From SAR324 cluster bacterium (GTDB taxonomy: Bacteria; SAR324; XYD2-FULL-50-16), in contig JANQGX010000012.1 in assembly GCA_028282885.1 (NCBI GenBank), forward strand, positions 1 through 64,000: 64,000 nt of DNA, read 5' to 3'. Under the pieces are notes generated by a model, which made no database searches, was not told where the DNA came from, and was given only the letters and a program-made list of their open reading frames with translations. Below, piece by piece: positions 36,526 through 44,477 of this stretch. The position numbers and the translations under genes are program-made. The first letter of the stretch is position 1, and the number at the start of each line of letters is the position of its first letter.

Positions 36526-37692
36526 TTAGTAAAGCGGTAGTGGAACTTCTTCCAGCCTATAGTCTTTTACCGGATCGCTAATTGAAATCACCTTTCCCTT
36601 TGGCAGGTCTATGATCATCTCCAAAAGTGGAATCCGTGCGATGGTGTTGTGCAAAATCTCTTTGCCCTCCGAGCTTTGCTGATTTCTTTGAATGGCACGG
36701 GTGAAAACAATTCTGTACCGGTCTACAATTTTGTCTTCCGGATATCCGTGTGGACTGTCAACACCTCCATTTTCCCTTCTTGGAACCGGGTTCATCGGGA
36801 TCTCTGAAGCAGACCAGTCTGTCGGCATAATATAATTGATCGCCTTTTGGGGTCCCTCTTCGATTGCCTCATGGATCGTTTTATACTGTGCTTCTTTTCG
36901 AGCCAACGATAGTAACTCTGAAATCGATTTTTTGCTTAGTCTCGTAACCGAGATGGTGGCTGAGTCTTTTTCATAAACCGCATAAATCTTTTCCAAAGAC
37001 CAGTTTTTCACCAGGTCTGCCGCCCCGATCCCCACGAAGCAACTGCCGATATAAAAGACCAGAATCATTAGGTATCTTGCGATGCCTTGTCGGGGTAATA
37101 TCCTGATCCTATCGAACAGGCCGAAACGGATGGGGAAAAACATATTTGTCTTTTTCAGATACTCGCGGTATGAATCCCCGAATTTCCTTTCACATTCTAC
37201 TTCTTCCACCCTGGCAAGAAAGTAGTAGAAAAAAAGCATGGTGATATAGGACAAAAGCACTAAATACCGGGGCCAGAGCAAAAGGAGCCCCAATCCGCTA
37301 ATCGCCAGGGCAGCATATTGAGGGTGACGGATGAAGATATAGACGCCGCCGGTAACAGCCTTTTTTCTGGTCAGCTTGTTGTAGTATACCTGTCCGGCAC
37401 CGATAATGAACATCAACAGCCCGCCGATCGTCAAAACAACACCGATCTGACCAATCAATTTCAAAAGGGGAGATGATGTATGTGCTACAAAATGGGGTAA
37501 AAAGGTGCTGCTCAGCCAACCCAGGTTCGAATAGTTGTTTAAAAAAGCCAAGCCGGGTTTGTAGACCGAATAAAAGTAAGCGGCAAAAGGGCTTACCATG
37601 TAAAAGAACTCAAAGGCAATCAGTAAGTAGAATGCCAGAGCAACCCAGAAACTTTTTTTGACCATTTTGTTATTAGCTCTCTCCTGTACCAT
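36526..37692 (-). CDS. ICMT/PEMT-like integral membrane methyltransferase with C-terminal extension
   Basis: A 388-residue protein. Helices at about 12-35, 70-95 and 120-160 surround the isoprenylcysteine-carboxyl/phospholipid methyltransferase signature GGVYIFIRHPQYAALAISG, followed by EEVECERKFGDSYREYLKK, the conserved E-E and Y-x-x-Y portion. These enzymes methylate small lipophilic or protein-C-terminal acceptors using SAM. After a further helix (about 208-225) comes a soluble 165-residue region with no recognised fold (SATISVTRLSKKSISELLSL onward). AGGAG precedes the ATG. Its neighbour 45 bases downstream is a lipoprotein gene. The acceptor is unknown. Confidence 0.7.
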   Translation of the reverse strand: MVQERANNKMVKKSFWVALAFYLLIAFEFFYMVSPFAAYFYSVYKPGLAFLNNYSNLGWLSSTFLPHFVAHTSSPLLKLIGQIGVVLTIGGLLMFIIGAGQVYYNKLTRKKAVTGGVYIFIRHPQYAALAISGLGLLLLWPRYLVLLSYITMLFFYYFLARVEEVECERKFGDSYREYLKKTNMFFPIRFGLFDRIRILPRQGIARYLMILVFYIGSCFVGIGAADLVKNWSLEKIYAVYEKDSATISVTRLSKKSISELLSLARKEAQYKTIHEAIEEGPQKAINYIMPTDWSASEIPMNPVPRRENGGVDSPHGYPEDKIVDRYRIVFTRAIQRNQQSSEGKEILHNTIARIPLLEMIIDLPKGKVISISDPVKDYRLEEVPLPLY

Positions 37693-37737
37693 TTGATCTC
37701 CTGTTATCGAATTTGATTTAAAACGATATTGGCTGTT

Positions 37738-38586
37738 TTATGAACTCTTATGAATTGCTACTAAATCACTTCTGTAGTCATCCAACCGTTTAATCGCTGC
37801 CTGTCTTTGCTGCTCTGTAATGGATTGATCCAGGGTCAGGTAAAACATGACCTGGTGCGCACTTTGACGCTCCCGGAACCTTCTGTAATCCGCAGAATAA
37901 AATGAATCGGAACCCGACATCCATTGGCTGAGAATGGACTTGATCTCTTCTGCAGTTGGCTTTGACCGCAATAAAGCGACAAACCTTTTTTGTGTTTTAA
38001 CGGATTGATCGTGATATCGTTTGTGAACAGACCTGTCAAAACGATACACGTTGAACAGTTTCTGTTTTTGATCAGCGCTGACACTGCCAAACCAATCTTC
38101 CAGGTTGCTGACAAACTGATCCTCTTTTTCCGCTTCCCATTCATCCAGAGGCACTGCGAATGCTTCTTCGTCTTCAACGTTGTGCTCGACCAAGGCCTGC
38201 TCCAGATGACCAATCTGTTCATCCGAAAGCGTGGTTAATAAAACCGAAACATCATCAATGACCTGCTCGACCATTCTGGCTTTCATCTTATTCAACTCGA
38301 CATACATCCAATCGAGGTCTTCTTTACTGATATTGCCTTGTATCCTGGTCTTTGCCTGATCCAGCAATTCAATTGTGCGCGGGATCTCTTCCGTCCTGTG
38401 CCATTCATGTAGCCTGTCGACCAGTTCGTTGACCTTCTGTTCCTGTGTGCGATTTAAGTCGAACATATTGTCAATCTCATTCACGATGTACCAGTCAGCA
38501 AAGCCATACCCAATTCTCAAGGTGCTGCAGGATGTCAACAGACAAGCTGTAATCAGACCTATCATCAGTTTACTTAAGGTTCTCAT
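37738..38586 (-). CDS. Lipoprotein resembling DUF6279
   Basis: A 282-residue lipoprotein with signal peptide and lipobox LLTSC (lipidated Cys about 20). The mature N-terminus STLRIGYGFADWYIVNEID is characteristic of the DUF6279 lipoproteins of Gram-negative bacteria. The remainder is strongly helical and charged with repeated amphipathic segments. The start at 38586 is chosen over one 17 codons upstream because it is followed directly by the signal peptide and preceded by AAGGA at eight bases. Function is unknown. It precedes the membrane methyltransferase gene and is likely co-transcribed with it. Confidence 0.68.
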   Translation of the reverse strand: MRTLSKLMIGLITACLLTSCSTLRIGYGFADWYIVNEIDNMFDLNRTQEQKVNELVDRLHEWHRTEEIPRTIELLDQAKTRIQGNISKEDLDWMYVELNKMKARMVEQVIDDVSVLLTTLSDEQIGHLEQALVEHNVEDEEAFAVPLDEWEAEKEDQFVSNLEDWFGSVSADQKQKLFNVYRFDRSVHKRYHDQSVKTQKRFVALLRSKPTAEEIKSILSQWMSGSDSFYSADYRRFRERQSAHQVMFYLTLDQSITEQQRQAAIKRLDDYRSDLVAIHKSS

Positions 38587-39399
38587 GGTGTCTATCCTTT
38601 GGTTGGGTCCACCTTCCAGGTAGATTTTTTTTGGCAAACAATGAAATGAATTTTGCGATTTCAGAATCTATAATCCGGTCTTTTCCCACAACCGTTTTTT
38701 GCTGAACGCAGGCATTTTATAGATGAATGGTCAATAATATTGGTTGAACGGTCATTTAAATATAATCAAGAAATTTAAACACCAATCCGGAGAAAGACCA
38801 CATTCAAGCGAAATAATACAAACCGGATGGAACGCCCGGGGAAAACGGAATTCATACCAGAATTCTTTTAAAACATAGAAATAGGCATGATTATATGGGT
38901 TACTGAAAACGAAACGATTAATGTGGAAGCTGTTGGGATGATAGGGTTAAAACTCCGGGGACTTGGTATTTGAAAATCTCTGAAGAATAGAATTCAACAC
39001 CGTCAAAAGGTAGTTGTTTCAACTGAATTGTGAGGCTCGCAGCAAGAGCTTGAAAGGCATGAATGGCAGACAGGAGTTCCTGCATAAAGTATAGCGGTTC
39101 ATCCGCCGGCTTCACCTTTTTGGGCTTCTATTGCAGCTACTGTTTCTAATAATGAAAAACTGCTCACTACCCTGTTGGTATCCCCGGCATTTGCCGAGGC
39201 AATCCTGGGGGCCTCCTGTTCTCCCGGCAGAACTGTTATTAATGTTGGAGCATCAGTTGCTATTGGCAGACCCCATCCTGATCATATCCAAAAATAAAAT
39301 CCGGTGCCCGGTGATCAATATCGGAAAGCGATTGGCATTCTTGGGAGATCAGTATGATTTCATGTTTCAAATCGATTGCTGATTTTCGACCTATTCGGT
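38587..39399. other. Gene-poor region of about 810 bases
   Basis: No convincing gene. A plus-strand stretch ending near 39297 is open for about 70 codons without a start and reads plausibly (SPAFAEAILGASCSPGRTVI), so a gene remnant is possible. Promoter sequences for the lipoprotein operon should lie at the left edge, but none is distinct. Confidence 0.35.
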
Positions 39400-40107
39400 T
39401 CAGGGGATTGCAAGCTGAAGATCTTTTCCGCGAATTAAACTCAATCCCAGCCAGAAAGCCCAAACCGGAGCCAGGATCAGGTAAACCAGCAACCCGATAA
39501 GGGCGACATTCTTGAACTCAAATACTTCGCCGGCAAACGACATCAGAGTGAAAACACCCAGGATTATTGTAACAATGCTCAATGTCTTACGTTGCGATCT
39601 CATGGTAAAGCCTATGCCAATCCACCATACACCGGCCAACAGGAATTCCAGATAGCCCCAGATTCCACCGTATACCATTTCCGTTGAGTTGGTGAAAACA
39701 ATCCGATAGATCTCTTGAACTGATTCATCGGCAGCAGCATAACCGGAAATCAAGGTAGGCCAAACCCTGGCTAAAATGGCCGCGCCAATGGCTCCGGAAA
39801 ATATGTATGCCAGCCCGCAAAATGAAATAATTCCCATCCAGTAAGGATTTTTGACCTTTAACCAATGATGGAGCAGAAAAGCCGCTGGCACCAATAGCAG
39901 GTAATACCCCAACATATCGGCCAGCCAAGACCATTTCATTAAATACCCGGCATCTGCACCCGCTGTGATGTAAAAATAGAGGTCGGACATTTCCTGTGAA
40001 CTACCCTCGCCGGCAATTCCGGTTAATGTGAAATTGGCAAAGGCAAATGGCACTGAAATAACGGCCAGCCAACCCGCAGTTTTTCTAAAAGAATTTTGCT
40101 GTTCCAT
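39400..40107 (-). CDS. Uncharacterised six-helix membrane protein
   Basis: A 235-residue protein with about six hydrophobic helices and a short charged N-terminus (MEQQNSFRKTAGWLAVISV). The pattern resembles small DUF4386-like integral membrane proteins, but this is not certain. An excellent ribosome site (AGGAGGAAGATC) precedes the ATG. It is 114 bases downstream of the saccharopine-dehydrogenase-like gene on the same strand and may share the TetR-regulated transcript. No catalytic motif is visible. Confidence 0.65.
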   Translation of the reverse strand: MEQQNSFRKTAGWLAVISVPFAFANFTLTGIAGEGSSQEMSDLYFYITAGADAGYLMKWSWLADMLGYYLLLVPAAFLLHHWLKVKNPYWMGIISFCGLAYIFSGAIGAAILARVWPTLISGYAAADESVQEIYRIVFTNSTEMVYGGIWGYLEFLLAGVWWIGIGFTMRSQRKTLSIVTIILGVFTLMSFAGEVFEFKNVALIGLLVYLILAPVWAFWLGLSLIRGKDLQLAIP

Positions 40108-40221
40108 GATCTTCCTCCTGTCGATTTATTTAATTCCAGCCCCTTGGTTACTGATGTTAGCAATTGGTGCATTCATAAGAAATCAGTGGGCAATTGGTAA
40201 AACTTTGCCGGTTTTTGTTTG

Positions 40222-41313
40222 CTAGTCCAGAACCCAGTCTTCTTTATATCCCGGCGCAATGTCTCGAAAAGATTGTAGCAATGTTTCTGTTTCAACAATT
40301 TGAGGTCCGGTAAATGCTCCTTTTTGACTGATTTGTCCATCAATGAGTTGATCACACGCCAAAACAGGAACCAGGGCTGTCAAATAATCTTCGGTCCCAT
40401 TGATTTCAACGATCCGTTTCATTGGTTTCCCGTCCTTTATTCCCTTGACAACGACTTTTAACGCCATTTCCGGATGGCTTTTCCTGCGTTTTCCCATAAG
40501 CTTCAATAGCTTCAAAAACCGGGCTGCTTTCTTTTCGCTACCCGCCCACCCCAGTTTCATTCCAATAAAGAAAACCAATCCCTGCAGTAAGTTTTCCATT
40601 CCGGACCAACTGGAAATTTTGTCAATTTTTACGGTTTCAGGGATCATATGCAGATCATGTGTGATCATGCCCGGTGAGAAGAAAATCTCCTTGTTGAAGG
40701 GTTTACCGATGGATTCCCGGGTTCCTGTCACCCGTGGTTTTTGCCACTGGTTGGATTCCCAGACCAGGGGCGGTACATCCATCATGTATTGAACACCCAT
40801 CAGAGAGAGCGGAGTTAATCCCTGTAGCTTTCCTCCCAGTACAAAATAGATGTCGGCAGAGCTGATCTCAGAAAAATAATCCCCGGAATTGGCTAAAATG
40901 AGTCCGGGAATTCCGGGATATGCCCCCAGCGCTGTAACCAAGGTTGCTCCTTTCTCTTCGGCCAGGGAATTCAACTGCATAATACGCCCGCAATATCCAT
41001 TAAAAGCGGAAACATCCAAATAGTTTACCTGCCGCTCAATAGCAGCCTCTGCCAGCTTGGTGTGATAGCTGTCTGAAGGCAGATAGCAATTGATGACGAT
41101 ATCCATACCTTTCAAGCCATTCAATACTGACTCGTTGTTGTTCAAATCAAAACGTATCCACTCACAATTGAGTTGATCTGCAAGAAGTCTGGCCTTTTCT
41201 TCATTTCTTCCACCCACAACAGGCACGATTCCGGGTTTGCGGGTGAGCAGTCTGGCTATTTCTTCTCCAACAGCCCCGTACCCACCGGCTATCAGTATTT
41301 TTGTTTTGTTCAT
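40222..41313 (-). CDS. Saccharopine dehydrogenase-like NAD(P)-binding protein
   Basis: A 363-residue oxidoreductase-like protein with an N-terminal Rossmann fold (ILIAGGYGAVGEEIARLL), a GGRN adenine-ribose-binding strand and the DIVINCYLPSDSY segment typical of the saccharopine dehydrogenase/trans-acting enoyl reductase family. The C-terminal half is an alpha/beta substrate domain with LVTALGAYPGIPGLI. Members act on amino acids or lipids; the substrate is not evident. It starts 25 bases after the TetR gene, indicating co-transcription and direct control by that repressor. Confidence 0.78.
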   Translation of the reverse strand: MNKTKILIAGGYGAVGEEIARLLTRKPGIVPVVGGRNEEKARLLADQLNCEWIRFDLNNNESVLNGLKGMDIVINCYLPSDSYHTKLAEAAIERQVNYLDVSAFNGYCGRIMQLNSLAEEKGATLVTALGAYPGIPGLILANSGDYFSEISSADIYFVLGGKLQGLTPLSLMGVQYMMDVPPLVWESNQWQKPRVTGTRESIGKPFNKEIFFSPGMITHDLHMIPETVKIDKISSWSGMENLLQGLVFFIGMKLGWAGSEKKAARFLKLLKLMGKRRKSHPEMALKVVVKGIKDGKPMKRIVEINGTEDYLTALVPVLACDQLIDGQISQKGAFTGPQIVETETLLQSFRDIAPGYKEDWVLD

Positions 41314-41338
41314 ACGGCTTCTCTTATGTTTAGAATTA

Positions 41339-42001
41339 CTAAGTGAGCAAGTTTTTGATGTGAGCCTTGTAAGCTTTTTTTATTTCGCTTCTGCCCAGGG
41401 GCTTGAAACCCAATGCTTCATACAAGGTGATACCGTCTATCAGGGCCATTATTGCATACGCAGTCGGAAGCAGATTTACGACTTTGAACTCCTTCTTTTC
41501 AATCCCATGTTTTAAAGTCTCGATAACGCCATCCAGATACTGCTGATACACCTCTTGATAGATTTCCTGAAGTTTGTCATTTTGCTTCATGCGAGAGTAA
41601 AAATGGATGAGGATGTTGAAGTGCTGATCTTCGGCCAAAGTGATCGATGTCTCATTGTTCTCTTGGTGTTGAGAGTCACCTTCCATCCCCTCCGGCTCCC
41701 GGGGAACGGTCTTTGGGAAGACAACAATATCGATCATTGTCTCCAGGAGTTTTAGGCAAGAGGTCTCTTTACCGAAGGCTTCAACGGCTTTCTGATTATA
41801 ATTATCCAGAAAGGCGCGAAAAGATTGAAGAATCAGATCTTCCTTACCTTTGAAATAATAACTCACGACGCCCTTGGAAATGCCCGCCTTTTTGGCCACT
41901 GTTTCAAGCGTCAGTTTTTCAAAACCCGATTCTGAAATACACTCCAATGTGGCGTTTATGACCTGATTTTTTCGTATCGGCTCCATTCCAACTTTAGGCA
42001 T
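41339..42001 (-). CDS. TetR-family transcriptional regulator
   Basis: A 220-residue repressor with an N-terminal TetR helix-turn-helix (VINATLECISESGFEKLT, then VAKKAGISKGVVSYYFKGKE). The form GVVSYYFKGKEDL is close to BetI-like members. The ligand domain is longer than usual because of a polar insert near 105-120 (EGDSQHQENNETS). GGAG precedes the ATG by six bases. It heads an operon with a dehydrogenase-like gene, and a CTGAC-TG-GTCAG operator lies about 27 bases upstream, implying autoregulation. Confidence 0.85.
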   Translation of the reverse strand: MPKVGMEPIRKNQVINATLECISESGFEKLTLETVAKKAGISKGVVSYYFKGKEDLILQSFRAFLDNYNQKAVEAFGKETSCLKLLETMIDIVVFPKTVPREPEGMEGDSQHQENNETSITLAEDQHFNILIHFYSRMKQNDKLQEIYQEVYQQYLDGVIETLKHGIEKKEFKVVNLLPTAYAIMALIDGITLYEALGFKPLGRSEIKKAYKAHIKNLLT

Positions 42002-42020
42002 AATCTCTCCATTGTTTTAT

Positions 42021-42051
42021 TTTATTCTGACTGGTCAGTTATAAATATAAT
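42021..42051. promoter_or_regulatory. TetR operator and promoter-like sequence, copy 1
   Basis: TTTATTCTGACTGGTCA (42021-42037) contains the palindrome CTGAC-TG-GTCAG (42027-42038). It is followed after eight bases by TATAAT (42046-42051). It lies immediately upstream of the TetR gene. The same 17 bases and the same TATAAT spacing recur at 42197. Confidence 0.6.
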
Positions 42052-42196
42052 CTTCTTGTGCTTTTTGGTCAACATCCCATGGAAAATTTAGTTACTTCTA
42101 TCCAGGTTCAACTTTCGGTTTATCGGAGTTAATATTGAATAAAGGTACTTTCTAGCGTGACGATTGATCTTGATTTTAACCAAACTGGGAATTTTA

Positions 42197-42227
42197 TTTA
42201 TTCTGACTGGTCAAATTAAAATATAAT
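42197..42227. promoter_or_regulatory. TetR operator and promoter-like sequence, copy 2
   Basis: An exact 17-base repeat of the first site (TTTATTCTGACTGGTCA, 42197-42213), again followed eight bases later by TATAAT (42222-42227). It lies 176 bases from copy 1. No gene starts downstream on the plus strand before 42439, so its role is unclear; it may be a duplicated control site. Confidence 0.5.
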
Positions 42228-42439
42228 CACACCAAATGCATTTGTCAATAAGAAATAGTGATATTTGTTATGTGATTGAAATAAATGTTTAATAGGTGCA
42301 GGATGCAGCGGTAGCGATTATTGACCGGTTTGAAGACAAACAATGTCCGGGGAGTTGATGAAAAAAGAATCAAACCGAGATCTGGCCGGGAGGTGTGCTT
42401 TTGGGTGGTAGATCACCCTTGGCAATGCACACCCTGGGA

Positions 42440-43021
42440 TTAAACCTGCCTGGCTCGAATCATGTAACGGTTCTCAACCTGGAAAATATCTGATTTTGAG
42501 ATAACTTCAAATCCGGATTTTTCGTAGAAACGAACATTTTCATCCTTATCCGTTTCCAGGTAAGCCTTTGCTGAACAATTATCGACTTCCCTACAAAAAC
42601 GTTCCATAAACCCGGAACCGATCCCAAGTCCTCGATAATCCGGCAGCACACCGATAGGACCCAAATGCCAATGCTGATCTTTTGGATCTCTAATTGACCA
42701 CTCCCTATGCCAGAAAGATACTCTCAGTTTGATATCATCCTCGTTTTGCAGGTCGGCGGGTTCATCCTTGATTTTACTGCCAACGCAAGACTTCATTCTC
42801 ATAACCCCGACGATCTTGTCGCTGTCCTTTGCCACAAAGACGATACCGGGGTGTGTATTGAGCAATTCGAGGAACATTTTTTCTATTTCCAGACGCTCGT
42901 TTTCGCCATTTCCCTTAAAGATGGCGATGTGAACAGGATTGTTCAACATGGCATGGCTGAGGACTCGTGCTGATTTCTGAATATCGTTGCGTTCCATGAA
43001 GGAGTATTGAATGTTTCTCAT
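42440..43021 (-). CDS. GNAT-family N-acetyltransferase
   Basis: A 193-residue acetyltransferase with the GNAT core: strand VGVMRMKSC, then LGPIGVLPDYRGLGIGSGFM giving the acetyl-CoA-binding R/Q-x-x-G-x-G/A loop (YRGLGIGSG), and the late motif AYLETDKDENVRFYEKSGFEV. The acceptor is unknown. The gene is 135 bases downstream of the radical SAM gene on the same strand, and co-transcription is possible. ATG at 43021 has only a weak AGGA site. Confidence 0.82.
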   Translation of the reverse strand: MRNIQYSFMERNDIQKSARVLSHAMLNNPVHIAIFKGNGENERLEIEKMFLELLNTHPGIVFVAKDSDKIVGVMRMKSCVGSKIKDEPADLQNEDDIKLRVSFWHREWSIRDPKDQHWHLGPIGVLPDYRGLGIGSGFMERFCREVDNCSAKAYLETDKDENVRFYEKSGFEVISKSDIFQVENRYMIRARQV

Positions 43022-43155
43022 GGTCGTCTTTTTTCCTGAAAAAGTTCAATCGAAATAAAAATGGAAAGGATTGTTCTTGAGGGGGTAAAAAAGGGTGCGA
43101 AACCATTATCCGTTCCAATAGGATTAGCCCGATCGTGGATTCGCTCCCGGCTTCA

Positions 43156-44061
43156 TCAGTTTGGTAAACCGTAAACCTGCCTTGGAGACAGGAACTGCGG
43201 GAATTCATCCAGCAGGCTTTTTCTTAAGGTGTAGCAGAAATGGCATTCATCAACATATCGTTCCTGGTGGGGGATGCTGTATTCCCTGGCCAATTGGGCA
43301 GGGCCACCTTTCATCAGGGGGCCAATTATGGGATGGGCCTCCGGATTGAAAGATTTCATCAGTTTTGAGAGCGGTTGCTCGAAAACATTTCCGATAACCA
43401 ACCCCTGGCAGACATGAACATTTCCAAACGGATCTATATGAACCCGGTTAGGATCGTCCAGTATCTCTCGAGTGCAGCTTGTTAATCCCTGCCAATCTTT
43501 CATGGGTAAACCCTGGACCAGCTTTTCAACGGCCCTTCCCTTAAAGACAGTACTTCCACCGACAATGGGTTCTCCTTTTTCCCCGTATCTGTCCGTTGCG
43601 GATTCCACCTTAGGTTTATCTATGCAAAAATAATCACAGTTAATTCCCAGTTCCTGGCAAGCCCGGTGCGCGTTCTTTGGCGGCGTATCGGTCTGATCGC
43701 CGTAGTGGAAAGGGTCGTCGCTGAGGCCGATATAAGACAACCCGGCTTTCTTAAGAGGTTCCAACCACAGCTTTGCATCTTTCACCGAAGTGGCCCAATA
43801 TGAATTGGTTACAACACCCGTTTCAAAACCAAAATCCTGTGCAGCCTCCAGACCGGCTTTTAACAGCGGATAGTATAGAAACGGCTCACCGCCTTCAAAG
43901 TAAATATTGTCGACGCTCCTCATTGCCTTCGCATCCATCATGATCTCTTCCAGTCGATCAAAGGTGAAAACGCCCTCAGTACCCGGTCCACAATAAAGAA
44001 AACAGTGATCACATCCAAAATTGCACTGGTAAGTCAATAAAAAATGAACTCCGTTTAACAT
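43156..44061 (-). CDS. Radical SAM protein with C-terminal cysteines
   Basis: A 301-residue radical SAM enzyme. The iron-sulphur triad is C13/C17/C20 in YQCNFGCDHC, and the SAM-binding GGEP motif is in IYFEGGEPFLYYP. The C-terminal part holds further cysteines (TSCTREI, VHVCQGLVIGN, DECHFCYTLRK) that could ligate an auxiliary cluster as in SPASM-type maturases. The VHIDPFGNVHVCQG portion is typical of those domains. No obvious precursor peptide gene was found nearby, so a peptide-modifying role is unproven. GGGAGG precedes the ATG. It lies downstream of an EBP gene and its operators. Confidence 0.8.
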   Translation of the reverse strand: MLNGVHFLLTYQCNFGCDHCFLYCGPGTEGVFTFDRLEEIMMDAKAMRSVDNIYFEGGEPFLYYPLLKAGLEAAQDFGFETGVVTNSYWATSVKDAKLWLEPLKKAGLSYIGLSDDPFHYGDQTDTPPKNAHRACQELGINCDYFCIDKPKVESATDRYGEKGEPIVGGSTVFKGRAVEKLVQGLPMKDWQGLTSCTREILDDPNRVHIDPFGNVHVCQGLVIGNVFEQPLSKLMKSFNPEAHPIIGPLMKGGPAQLAREYSIPHQERYVDECHFCYTLRKSLLDEFPQFLSPRQVYGLPN

Positions 44062-44477
44062 GTGTACCTCCCTTTTTGGGTTTCTTTTTGAAGCGTCTTA
44101 AAAATTTTAAACCGATGGCCGAATGGTCAGGAGCCAATCACAGGAAATCGTTTAATGCTGCAAGTTGCATCTGTGCTGTCCAGTCGGCTATGGGTTGAGT
44201 TTGCTTTAGAAAATATAAAGTGTTTAACGACCTATTATCAAATTTCGTACCAATCAAAATTTTGACCAGTATATCTTTTGATTTCAGATGGTTGTTTGAT
44301 TTAGGGGGAATTTCTGTTTGAGCTAAACGAAACAAAGAGACAAAGCTTCCGGGAGTAATGCCTGCCGAAGTCGATTTGAAGTCAACTGTAACTTACTGAT
44401 TAAAAATCCTTTTTATCCAACCTCTTTTGTCTCAGCTTGATAGAGACAAATTTTGTCTCAAGAGACAAATCAGAACT
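44062..44477. other. Intergenic region between radical SAM gene and sigma-54 activator
   Basis: 416 bases with operator repeats at its right end (44426-44469). No convincing GG-N10-GC sigma-54 promoter reading toward the radical SAM gene was found by eye. No gene or RNA was recognised. Confidence 0.45.
44426..44469. promoter_or_regulatory. Tandem TTTGTCTC/GAGACAAA operators
   Basis: Two adjacent inverted repeats. TTTGTCTC (44426-44433) pairs with GAGACAAA (44443-44450) across nine bases. TTTGTCTC (44452-44459) pairs with GAGACAAA (44462-44469) across AA. They lie just past the stop of the sigma-54 activator gene and 365 bases upstream of the radical SAM gene. A matching site occurs upstream of the activator gene, so they are probably its binding sites. 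Confidence 0.6.

Larger units (their letters stand above)
42002..42439. other. Intergenic region holding duplicated TetR operators
   Basis: Apart from the two operator/promoter-like repeats, no gene or RNA is seen in these 438 bases. The sequence is AT-rich between 42000 and 42300. Confidence 0.5.

Noticed and set aside
38918..39382. Open stretches on both strands in the gap before the six-helix membrane protein
   Set aside because: The minus-strand 65-codon frame and the plus-strand 83-codon frame lack ribosome sites and recognised motifs. A third plus frame reads somewhat protein-like but has no start. At most these are remnants.
44062..44425. Search for a sigma-54 promoter toward the radical SAM gene
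   Set aside because: The best candidate near 44155 has 11 rather than 10 bases between GC and CC on the plus strand, so no promoter is called.
44426..44469. Four short TTTGTCTC/GAGACAAA units looking like a mini repeat array
   Set aside because: The units are 8 bases and palindromic with 1-9 base spacers. This fits operators, not a CRISPR array with 25-40 base repeats and unique spacers.
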